DNA from: JAUJOE01 sp038252945
GTDB taxonomy: Bacteria > Actinomycetota > Actinomycetes > Propionibacteriales > Nocardioidaceae
Reading direction: 5' to 3'
DNA: 7,092 nucleotides
NCBI GenBank assembly: GCA_038252945.1
Contig: JBBSHN010000114.1
Location: 1 to 7,092 of the forward strand
The position numbers and the translations under genes are program-made. The notes beneath the pieces are model-generated. The model saw only the letters and a program-made list of their open reading frames with translations, searched no databases and was not told where the DNA came from. Positions 1-5,514 of the stretch are shown here, piece by piece (the stretch's first letter is position 1; each line of letters begins with the position of its first letter).

Positions 1-503
1 CGCGGGACCTCGTCGAGGTAGGCCCAGATGACGTCGTCTGGCGGCAAAAGCCGGAACAAGGAGACCGGCTCCGCACGGTCTTCGCCGAAGGGCAACGTGT
101 GAAGGGAACCGTTCACGCGATCGAGGCACGCCAGGTCCAGCAGCCGACGTGCGTGCTTCTCGAATAGGTGCGGCTGGCCCAACTCGACACCGGTAAGGAT
201 TTGCAGGTCCGGGAACTGGTAGCGGCATCGCTCGATGCTGTCGAAGTAGCCTTCGACGTCGAGCACCGGCGCCACCAGATAGCCATCGGCGTCGATGAAC
301 GGACTGCACGAGGGCGGGAAGTCCTCCGGTAGCGCGCGCCACGCGTCATCGAAATCGACGTGCTCACTAAACACCAGGGCAGGGAGGCCGATCCCCACGG
401 CACGTTCGCACGTTCGCTGCATCGTCCCATGAGCGGGCGAAGAGGGGCCGCCGGTATCCCAGGACCACTCGCTGTGCACGTGGGCATCTGCGGGAAGCGT
501 CAC
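1..503 (-). CDS. PHP-domain histidinol-phosphatase-family protein (5' part, runs off window)
   Basis: The first 167 codons of a leftward gene are present and the 3' end lies outside the window. The product is a PHP-superfamily metal-dependent phosphoesterase of the histidinol-phosphatase (HisK/HisJ) type; classical members remove phosphate from L-histidinol phosphate in histidine synthesis. Seen in the sequence: the N-terminal metal motif DAHVHSEWSWD (His8, His10), a second cluster SEHVDF (Glu47, His48), GVELG (Glu107) and NGSLH (His135). These come in the order expected for successive PHP metal-ligand loops. The start is GTG at 503, with AGGA at 511-514 seven bases upstream; an ATG 16 bases further upstream is out of frame. 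No his genes are nearby, so a different phosphoester substrate is equally possible. Family is confident, exact substrate is not. The gene diverges from the adenylyltransferase at 660. Confidence 0.85.
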   Translation of the reverse strand, partial: MTLPADAHVHSEWSWDTGGPSSPAHGTMQRTCERAVGIGLPALVFSEHVDFDDAWRALPEDFPPSCSPFIDADGYLVAPVLDVEGYFDSIERCRYQFPDLQILTGVELGQPHLFEKHARRLLDLACLDRVNGSLHTLPFGEDRAEPVSLFRLLPPDDVIWAYLDEVP

Positions 504-534
504 CCCGCGATCCTGTCATGACCCGTCAGGCCGG

Positions 535-580
535 TCCCGTCACGGGAGAAGTCCCGCATCAGGAAGAACCGCCTGCGGGA
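535..580. promoter_or_regulatory. Alternating complementary arms in divergent intergenic region
   Basis: TCCCG (535-539), CGGGA (543-547), TCCCG (552-556) and CGGGA (576-580) alternate, so arms 1-2, 2-3 or 3-4 can pair, each excluding its neighbour. Positions 535-547 form an odd perfect palindrome TCCCGT-C-ACGGGA. Arms 543-547/552-556 enclose a GAAG tetraloop. TCCCGCA (552-558) pairs over 7 bp with TGCGGGA (574-580). The region lies between divergent genes starting at 503 and 660. It could be an operator for either gene or a leader structure of the resistance-type gene. No clear -10/-35 pair was found. The arms are seen directly; any function is inferred. Confidence 0.35.
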
Positions 581-659
581 TGATGCTTCGTGCTCGTCCG
601 GTCTCGACGGTGAGGACGGCCGCGCTGCGGAAAGGGCTCGGTGACCGGGACGTCCGGAC

Positions 660-1469
660 ATGCCGATGAGCGGTCAACCTCCATCGCGCATGCCCGATGA
701 TGGCAGGGTGCTCACGCCGGAGGTCGCCGTGTTCGGTGATCAAGTAACGGAAGCTCTGGCTCGCACCCTCGGCACGGAACTTGTCGGCGTGTACTTCGTC
801 GGCTCTGTAGCCCTCGGCGGGTATGTCTCCGGCGAGAGCGACATCGACATAGCCGCTGTATCGAACGCCGCTCTTACCGATCCGCAGAGGCACTCGGTGG
901 CGTCAGCCGTCGTCGAGGCGAGCGCGGCATGCCCAGCCCGAGGCGTGGAGTTCACTCTCTATCGCCGCGAGATTGCGGGCTTACGTCCAGCCGGTGCCGA
1001 CTTCGAGGTCAATGTCAACGGCGGACCACGTATGCCTACGACCGTGCACATGGACGCAACAGCCGAGCCTGGCTTCTGGTACGTGCTGGACCGGGCCATC
1101 GCGCACCGGTCCGGTCTCGCGATCAGCGGGCCCGCGGCACGAGGGATCTTCGCTGATGTCCCTCGCAGCACGCTCCTGGAAGCCATGTCTGAATCCACGG
1201 CATGGCATCGCGCCCACGAGAAGGCGACCCTCTATACGGTCTTGAACGCGTGCAGGGCGTGGAGGTTCGCTGCGGTGGACGTGCTCGGCTCGAAGTTGGA
1301 AGGTGCGGCATGGGCTCGTGCCCGCTGGACTGACACAGGCCTGATCGATGCGGCTGTGGCTCTGCGGCGCGGTGAGGACGCCACGCTTGATCAATCGGCA
1401 GTCGATTCGCTCCTGTCGGCCGTTGCGGCTCGCCTACGTGAAGCCACGGAGGCGACGGAGTCGGGCTAG
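660..1469 (+). CDS. ANT(3'')/AadA-type aminoglycoside nucleotidyltransferase-like protein
   Basis: A 269-residue protein matching the two-domain plan of AadA (about 260 residues), which transfers AMP from ATP to streptomycin or spectinomycin in the cytoplasm. The N-terminal nucleotidyltransferase fold shows the signature GSVALGG (Gly48, Ser49) followed by SDID (Asp61, Asp63) for Mg2+ and the triphosphate. Glu97 in GVEFTLY sits where AadA has its catalytic glutamate. The C-terminal half is helical, with ATLYTVLNACRAWRF corresponding to the conserved stretch of the DUF4111 domain. The start is uncertain: ATG 660, 666 and 690 are all in frame and none has a good Shine-Dalgarno. The gene stands alone between a divergent phosphatase and a convergent kinase-like gene. 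Whether it gives resistance or modifies another substrate cannot be read from sequence, because actinomycete chromosomes carry many uncharacterised homologues. Confidence 0.85.
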   Translation: MPMSGQPPSRMPDDGRVLTPEVAVFGDQVTEALARTLGTELVGVYFVGSVALGGYVSGESDIDIAAVSNAALTDPQRHSVASAVVEASAACPARGVEFTLYRREIAGLRPAGADFEVNVNGGPRMPTTVHMDATAEPGFWYVLDRAIAHRSGLAISGPAARGIFADVPRSTLLEAMSESTAWHRAHEKATLYTVLNACRAWRFAAVDVLGSKLEGAAWARARWTDTGLIDAAVALRRGEDATLDQSAVDSLLSAVAARLREATEATESG

Positions 1470-1494
1470 ACCGAACGCACTCTCATGCCGCCAA

Positions 1495-1635
1495 CCGTGC
1501 GCGTTCTATGCCGATGACGGGACGCTTGACTGGGGCCACTGGCAGACCGCCAACGTCGTACGCGCGAGTGGGAACCAGCTCAACACCGGGAAAGGACCGC
1601 GTCCACGACGGGTCGTGCCCGTTCTACGTGCGTGA
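1495..1635 (+). pseudogene. Coding-like remnant of unknown origin
   Basis: From codon 1495 the plus strand reads CAFYADDGTLDWGHWQTANV and onward to LNTGK, with about 27 of 32 third positions G or C, like a real gene here. The reading frame is open to TGA at 1633-1635, but the codon pattern is lost after about 1593, where the opposite-strand kinase-like gene begins (its stop is at 1580-1582). No start codon with a ribosome site precedes it; upstream, the frame only overlaps the nucleotidyltransferase out of phase. I do not recognise the family. It could be a truncated gene fragment, or a chance reading of intergenic DNA. Confidence 0.3.
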
Positions 1636-2491
1636 CTAGGCTGCCCATCAGCCGGTTCCGTGAGGCGAAAAGTCCGGTCGGGCCGAGTCGGTAGAGGAGG
1701 GCACGGACCAGCACCTGGTTCCAGTCCTGGCCGGTCTCCCACTCGTCGAGCAAAGACATCGGCGCCTGCCGAAAGGTCACGGCATCGGTGACTGCCACCG
1801 CGTTGGCCGTCCCAACGGGCCTGAAGTATGGCGGCCAGTCGATGACGGCCGGGGGGAGCCCGTCTGCCACGAGCACGTTGGGGAGGATGTCGCCGTGGAT
1901 CACCTGCCGGGGACTGGTCACTGGAGCCAGCTTGGTTCTCAGCTGTCCGATCATGTCGAGGGTCTCGTCGTCACCCTCAGGTTCGGCTGCCTCCCACGCC
2001 AGTCGGTCACCGAATGCCCAAGGGTCGTCCCGAATGTCCATGAAGGCGGGCCGCGGCAGGTCCTTGACGCTGTGGTGGAACGCATCGCTCGCTTCCTTGA
2101 CCCGTGCCAACTCCCGGACCAGGTCGACGTCTCGGCCTGGCAGGAAGACGTGAGCCCCCCATCCGTCAATCGACCAGCCGACGTCGTGCCCGCCACGAGG
2201 CACGGCCGGCTCCGGCACCCGCACATCTTCACTGGGCCAGGCGGCATACACCTCGCACACCCACGCGTGCTCCGGCACGCACCCCACAGGTTTGAGGACG
2301 AGCCGTCCATCGGTCCAGGCATGCCCTGCGCCACCGGGAAGGCGACGCAACGCGTCCTCGCGAACACCGAACGCGCGAACGGCCCGGCGAGTGGGACCGC
2401 GCCGACGCCACTCCCAATCGGTGTCGTCAAGCAGGCGGACACCACCCTCGTGAGGCGAGCCGGACCCACCGCCTGGCCCCTTGGCATCCAT
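1580..2491 (-). CDS. TIGR02569-type kinase-fold (APH-like) protein
   Basis: A protein of about 303 residues (317 if translation begins at ATG 2533) resembling the actinobacterial family TIGR02569, which has an aminoglycoside-phosphotransferase/choline-kinase fold and no established substrate. Near the N-terminus, RAFGV and GGAGHAWTDGRLVLKPVG look like the short ATP-binding lobe with its lysine. The catalytic loop VIHGDILPNVL has the Brenner HxDxxxxN pattern (His199, Asp201, Asn205 from ATG 2491). AVIDWPPYFRP supplies the metal-binding aspartate of the DFG-equivalent. ATG 2491 is preferred because the family starts shortly before RAFGV. Neither start has a strong Shine-Dalgarno, but TACCGT lies six bases before ATG 2491, which would suit a leaderless transcript. 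The tandem element at 2596-2634 lies upstream. The start and substrate are uncertain. Confidence 0.75.
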   Translation of the reverse strand: MDAKGPGGGSGSPHEGGVRLLDDTDWEWRRRGPTRRAVRAFGVREDALRRLPGGAGHAWTDGRLVLKPVGCVPEHAWVCEVYAAWPSEDVRVPEPAVPRGGHDVGWSIDGWGAHVFLPGRDVDLVRELARVKEASDAFHHSVKDLPRPAFMDIRDDPWAFGDRLAWEAAEPEGDDETLDMIGQLRTKLAPVTSPRQVIHGDILPNVLVADGLPPAVIDWPPYFRPVGTANAVAVTDAVTFRQAPMSLLDEWETGQDWNQVLVRALLYRLGPTGLFASRNRLMGSLVTHVERARPVVDAVLSRC

Positions 2492-2595
2492 AGGGGGACG
2501 GTACCGACACCCCCCATGCCAACGCACGGACATGCCGCGATCCGCGCGCTCAGGGAGTCCGTATCTTCGCCGTCAGGGACCGCAGCTTCAGAACC

Positions 2596-2634
2596 GGGCG
2601 TTCCGGTAGCCGAACCCGTTCCGGTCACCGATCC
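2596..2634. repeat. Tandem 18-bp operator-like element
   Basis: GTTCCGGTAGCCGAACCC (2600-2617) is followed at once by GTTCCGGTCACCGATCCT (2618-2635), with 14 of 18 identical. The first unit has dyad ends GTTC-N8-GAAC. Including the preceding GGG and C, positions 2596-2615 match a second locus at 3856-3875 in 18 of 20 bases. The pair lies between the divergent genes starting at 2491 and 2680, about 46-80 bases before the likely start of the zinc-finger gene, a position that suits an activator. The repeats are seen directly; regulation is inferred. Confidence 0.5.
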
Positions 2635-2666
2635 TCATGCGGGACGACCGCACGGCCTTCCGGCGA

Positions 2667-2672
2667 TATCCT
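2667..2672 (+). promoter_or_regulatory. -10 element for leaderless zinc-finger gene
   Basis: TATCCT fits the actinobacterial TANNNT -10 pattern and lies seven bases before the A of ATG 2680, the usual distance to a transcription start. No Shine-Dalgarno precedes that ATG, so the transcript probably begins at the start codon. No convincing -35 hexamer is seen around 2644-2649, which would fit an activated or extended promoter. Confidence 0.45.
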
Positions 2673-2679
2673 GCATGCC

Positions 2680-2871
2680 ATGCCCAACGTCCAATCCAGC
2701 GACCCCGCACCCGATGGGAGCGGGTTCAGCTGCACGTTCTGCGGCCTCTCCAAACGAGACGGCGTCGCCGGCGAGACGCCGGACATTTACGCCTGCGACG
2801 ACTGCATCGCCTTGATGGTCGACATCCGACGTACCGAGCTCGGGGACGACGCCTGGCCGCACCTGGGGTAA
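2680..2871 (+). CDS. Stand-alone ClpX-type C4 zinc-finger protein
   Basis: A 63-residue protein consisting of little more than one ClpX-type zinc-binding domain (zf-C4_ClpX). The ligands are Cys18-x2-Cys21-x17-Cys39-x2-Cys42 in FSCTFCGLSKRDG and DIYACDDCIALMVDI, matching the first about 45 residues of ClpX, where the pattern is C-x2-C-x18-C-x2-C. In ClpX this domain dimerises and receives adaptors and substrates. Here no AAA+ domain follows: TAA comes 21 residues after the last cysteine. The first 16 residues are polar and probably disordered. The start is supported by the -10 element ending eight bases upstream and by the lack of any ribosome site. The gene is monocistronic, divergent from the kinase-like gene and convergent with the BKACE gene. 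It may bind zinc and a protein partner; a link to the ClpXP protease is inference only. Confidence 0.75.
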   Translation: MPNVQSSDPAPDGSGFSCTFCGLSKRDGVAGETPDIYACDDCIALMVDIRRTELGDDAWPHLG

Positions 2872-2953
2872 CCGACGGCTTACACAGGTATCCCAGCGGC
2901 CCGCCCGGCCATCGAGACGGCCAGCGCTTGACTGTCGCAGTAGCGGATCCTCA

Positions 2954-2984
2954 AGCGGCAATTCCGGTAGAGCCGCTGCGCGGC
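2954..2984. terminator. Hairpin downstream of zinc-finger gene
   Basis: AGCGGC (2954-2959) pairs with GCCGCT (2972-2977) across a 12-base loop. GCCGC (2972-2976) can instead pair with GCGGC (2980-2984) across TGC. There is no T tract. The position between convergent genes suggests a terminator for the rightward gene, 83 bases past its stop. The loop also holds TTCCGGTAG, similar to the 2596-2634 element. Confidence 0.3.
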
Positions 2985-3018
2985 AAGTGACGAAATCCGT
3001 CGTCGTGTGGCTGGGTAC

Positions 3019-3034
3019 GCCCCTGTTCAGGGGC
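3019..3034 (-). terminator. Hairpin terminator of BKACE gene
   Basis: GCCCCT (3019-3024) and AGGGGC (3029-3034) form a perfect 6-bp stem with a GTTC tetraloop. The hairpin touches the last base of the TAG stop (3034-3036) of the leftward gene. No U run follows on the minus strand, which is common for intrinsic-like terminators in actinobacteria. Termination is inferred from position. Confidence 0.45.
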
Positions 3035-3783
3035 TACGACGAGCGGATATCTGCCTGAAGGGCGAGTGCCGCTTCCACCAGCTGGGCATTGCTCTCGGCC
3101 CTTGTGCCGTCTGGCAGGAGTACGGAGTCCTCGAAGCCGACGCGGGTGTCATGGCCACGGCGGAAGGCATCCGCCACGAGACTCCACGTCCAGTCGTTCA
3201 TCCCGTGCGTCAGGCGAGGGCAGGTGGCCCCCGCGTCGTCGAGAGCGTCATTGATCTGCTGGGCCAGGTCTGCCGGATTGCCCTCAAGGAAGTAAGGCTC
3301 ACCGGGATCGAGCTCGATGCTGATCCGCTGTGCCTGCGGCAACAGTTCCGACCGCACTAGGCGATCCATCTCGACCGGTGCCCACAAACCCACATCGATG
3401 CCAATCTTGACGTCGAGCATGGCTCGCATGACGTCCTCGAAACCCCTCTCGGAGAGATTGACTGTCGCGCAGTCGACTCCCTCCCATTCCCGAATCATCG
3501 CTATCCGCTGAGCGAGTTCTGGGACGATCCACTCACCGGTCGTCAGTCCGATCTCGACCGTCACGCCTGTCTCGATGGCGACCTCACGTACTTGGCGGCA
3601 GGTGTCGTTGACCGTTGACGGTTCCAGTGTCTCGGCACCGGACGGGTCACGCGCATGAAGATGTACCCCGGTCGCTCCGGACCGGAAGCACTCGCGAAGA
3701 TCGGTCAGAAGCTCGTCCAGAGAGACGGGCATGTTGGGGTGGACATCTTTGCCCCACGGGCCACTCGGCGTCACCTGCAGCAT
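3034..3783 (-). CDS. BKACE-family (DUF849) beta-keto acid cleavage enzyme, short form
   Basis: A 249-residue TIM-barrel protein of the family that includes 3-keto-5-aminohexanoate cleavage enzyme (Kce). These zinc enzymes condense a beta-keto acid with acetyl-CoA, giving acetoacetate and a new acyl-CoA. The metal motif GVHLHARD gives His41 and His43 (Kce His46, His48). RVGFEDS gives Arg214, Glu218 and Asp219 with the spacing of Kce Arg226, Glu230 and Asp231. LTTGEW (80-85) matches the conserved serine/threonine strand. The N-terminal glutamate that contacts the amino substrate in Kce is not evident in SGPWGKDVHP, so the substrate probably differs. The protein is shorter than most members (about 270-310). 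ATG 3783 is chosen because family homology begins at LQVTPSG; a TTG at 3831 is in frame. A -10 element lies upstream, and no lysine-fermentation genes are nearby. Confidence 0.85.
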   Translation of the reverse strand: MLQVTPSGPWGKDVHPNMPVSLDELLTDLRECFRSGATGVHLHARDPSGAETLEPSTVNDTCRQVREVAIETGVTVEIGLTTGEWIVPELAQRIAMIREWEGVDCATVNLSERGFEDVMRAMLDVKIGIDVGLWAPVEMDRLVRSELLPQAQRISIELDPGEPYFLEGNPADLAQQINDALDDAGATCPRLTHGMNDWTWSLVADAFRRGHDTRVGFEDSVLLPDGTRAESNAQLVEAALALQADIRSS

Positions 3784-3845
3784 GGCCTCGACTCTAGGCC
3801 GCCAGCCGACACCCAGGCTGTCCCGGGGCAACGCCTCGCTCGTCG

Positions 3846-3851
3846 ATTATG
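3846..3851 (-). promoter_or_regulatory. -10 element upstream of BKACE gene
   Basis: The minus strand reads CATAAT, five of six matches to TATAAT, rare in such GC-rich DNA. A start near 3839 would give a leader of about 56 bases to ATG 3783. The expected -35 position falls within the repeated element at 3856-3875 and reads TTCGGC, a poor match to TTGACA, so the element may replace or control the -35 contact. Confidence 0.35.
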
Positions 3852-3855
3852 AGCA

Positions 3856-3875
3856 GGGCGTTCCGTAAGCCGAAC
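3856..3875. repeat. Second copy of the operator-like element
   Basis: GGGCGTTCCGTAAGCCGAAC differs from 2596-2615 at only two adjacent central bases. The dyad ends GTTC/GAAC and both CCGs are kept. It lies just upstream of the CATAAT box for the leftward BKACE gene, where a DNA-binding protein would affect initiation. Downstream it is followed by unrelated sequence, so this is not one end of a long duplication. Confidence 0.5.
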
Positions 3876-3925
3876 GACCAGCGGGACGCGGCATCGCGAC
3901 GAGGGCATGCGTGCCGCACCCGGGA

Positions 3926-4318
3926 CTAGGCCGGGTCGGGCAGGTCGCAACGGTTCCCGCAGAGATCGAGGAAGACCGCGACCTGCCCGTACGGCTCGCG
4001 CCGTGGCTCCGTCAGGAAGCGCAGGCCGGCGACCGCCATGCGCTGGTGAGCAGTGTCGAAGTCGTCGACGCGGAGGAGGGAAGCCGACCCGCCCGGCGGC
4101 CTGTCCGCCTACGATCGCAGCCTGCTGCTCGCCGTCGGCCTGGGCCAGGAGCAGCCCGGTCACTGCTCCGGGCGGCCGGACAACCAGCCACCTCTTGAAG
4201 TGCCAGCATCGGTCGAGGAGGCCAAGTCTTCTACGAGGTCGAAGCCGAGGGCGTCTACGAAGAAGTCGATGGCGGCGTCGTACCCGTCGACCACGATCGC
4301 TACCAGCTCCAGGTGCAC
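3926..4318 (-). pseudogene. VOC/glyoxalase-family protein, two frameshifts
   Basis: Read with two frame changes, this is a full-length VOC (vicinal oxygen chelate) protein of about 130 residues, a fold used by glyoxalases, dioxygenases and resistance proteins. It starts at GTG 4318, with AGGG (4326-4329) seven bases upstream, and reads VHLELVAIVVDGYDAAIDFFV in the first beta-alpha-beta module. Near 4199-4202 one base is missing and the frame moves to FKRWLVVRPPGAVTGLLLAQ. At 4079 one extra C returns it to the first frame: LLRVDDFDTAHQRMAVAGLRF, then EPYGQVAVFLDLCGNRCDLPDPA and TAG at 3926-3928. Without the second and third segments the first frame stops at 4160. Either the gene is broken or the sequence has two indel errors; the well-kept protein in every segment means the damage is recent or artificial. 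An upstream ATG at 4438 is in frame but less likely. Confidence 0.8.
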
Positions 4319-4477
4319 GAAGCCACCCTGCCCGCTTAGCCGCGGGCCAGCGAGGTTCACCACGGATTCCGCCAAGCCGTTCATCAACGGCAACAGGTCA
4401 CCGGCGACTTGGAGAACCGCAGGTTCTGCCGCTGGCATTGCCCGCACTGTTCTGCACGGCACGCTGGGCAGGTAGAA

Positions 4478-4497
4478 ATCCTGTCCTCAGACAGGGT
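4478..4497. promoter_or_regulatory. Hairpin in divergent region upstream of APH-like gene
   Basis: CCTGTC (4480-4485) and GACAGG (4490-4495) form a perfect 6-bp stem around CTCA. One T-G and one A-T pair extend it to 8 bp (4478-4497). It sits about 107 bases before ATG 4604 and 160 before the leftward VOC start. It could be an operator or a leader hairpin. The rest of 4319-4603 holds no supported gene; the plus frame there reads FCRWHCPHC in phase with the kinase. Confidence 0.3.
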
Positions 4498-4603
4498 GGT
4501 CGTAGGGTGCTTCACGGTGCAGGGACGAACACCAGGGAATGCGTCGCGATCCTCGCTGTCGCTCCACGCCGGTCGGCTGCGCAAGGGAGAGGGACGAGCG
4601 ACG

Positions 4604-5454
4604 ATGAAGGCATCAGACGTTCCGCGTGCGGTGACCGCGAGTGTCTCCACGGCCGCCGCGCTTGACCTGACGGTCAATGACGCGATCGTTCTTCATGACT
4701 CGAACAAGCTGAGTCTGCGTCTGCTGCCTTGTGATGTCCTGGCCCGGGTTGCACCCGTAGCGAATCAGGTCGCACAGTTCGAAATCGAGCTTGCTCAGCG
4801 GCTCGCCTTATCCGGGAGCCCGGTGGCTGCTATCGAGCCTCGAGTGGAGCCACGCGTGTATGAGCGTGATGGCTTCGTGGTCACGTTGTGGACCTACTAC
4901 GAACCCGTGACGCCTCGAGACGTCTCACCAGCCGACTACGCCACTGCGCTCGAGCGGCTGCATGCTGGCATGCGCGAGGTCGATGTCCCGACGCCGCATT
5001 TCACGGATCGAGTCGAGCAAGCCCAACAGCTCGTGGCGAGCCGCGACCACACTCCGGCGCTCGCGGACGCGGACCGGGAGGTCCTCGGCGACACGTTACG
5101 AAGCCTGAGACGAGTGATCGGCGAGCGCGGCTCGCCGAGCAGCTACTGCACGGCGAGCCGCACCCAGGCAATGTGCTCACCACGAAGAACGGGCCGCTGT
5201 TTATAGACCTCGAGACGTGCTGCCGTGGGCCTGTCGAATTCGACCTCGCCCATGCGCCAGAACGCGTCAGCGAGCACTATCCGGGTGTCAATCAAGACTT
5301 GCTACGCGAGTGCCGGATCCTCGTGCTGGCGATGATCACGGCGTGGAGTTGGGATCGAGACGACCAACTCCCAAACGGGCGGCAGCTCGGCACCTTGTGG
5401 CTCAGCCAGATCCGAGCAGCACGCGATCGATACCGCTTGGACGTTCGCCGTTGA
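4604..5454 (+). pseudogene. APH/choline-kinase-family phosphotransferase, one frameshift
   Basis: A kinase-fold protein of about 283 residues split by a frameshift. The start ATG 4604 follows a strong ribosome site AAGGGAGAGGGA (4583-4594). The first frame gives the N-lobe, with VARVAP-like and FEIELAQRLA segments and the hinge-like VTLWTYYEPV, and runs in phase to about 5131. One base appears to be missing near 5132-5134; the other frame then gives AEQLLHGEPHPGNVLTT, the Brenner catalytic loop (His, Glu in place of the usual Asp, Asn), and LFIDLETCCRGPVEFDLAH with the metal-binding aspartate, ending at TGA 5452-5454. Unrepaired, the first frame stops at 5206 without catalytic residues. Both halves remain well coded, so the break is recent, a sequencing error, or less likely recoded. 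Substrate unknown; aminoglycoside phosphotransfer is only one family activity. Confidence 0.8.
5118..5138. repeat. Perfect 9-bp palindrome at the frameshift site
   Basis: TCGGCGAGC (5118-5126) and GCTCGCCGA (5130-5138) are exact inverse complements around GCG. The inferred missing base of the kinase gene lies in the right arm, at 5132-5134. Short GC-rich hairpins are known sites of slippage in replication and of base-calling compression, so the structure may explain the indel either way. Confidence 0.6.
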
Positions 5455-5514
5455 CCGCGGGACAGAACCACATCCTGTGGAGCTGCGACGGCATGACCGA
5501 GATCCACGCAGACG

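Noticed and set aside
113..487. Minus-strand frame of 124 codons within the phosphatase gene
   Set aside because: It is one base out of phase with the PHP frame that carries the metal motifs; its translation is Ser/Thr/Arg-rich.
981..1394. Minus-strand frame of 137 codons opposite the ANT gene
   Set aside because: Shadow of the plus-strand gene: low-complexity Arg/Pro/Ser content, no motif, no ribosome site.
1526..1531. TTGACT as a -35 box (also at 2929 and 5665)
   Set aside because: No TANNNT hexamer lies 16-19 bases downstream in any of the three places.
1895..2815. Plus-strand open frame of 306 codons opposite the TIGR02569 gene
   Set aside because: It mirrors the coding pattern of the minus-strand gene, which has the kinase motifs; its own translation is Pro/Thr/Arg-rich without motifs and runs through the intergenic repeats.
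3907..4665. Plus-strand frame of 252 codons across the VOC region
   Set aside because: Extremely Arg-rich translation typical of an antisense frame in GC-rich DNA; the minus strand holds recognisable VOC sequence.
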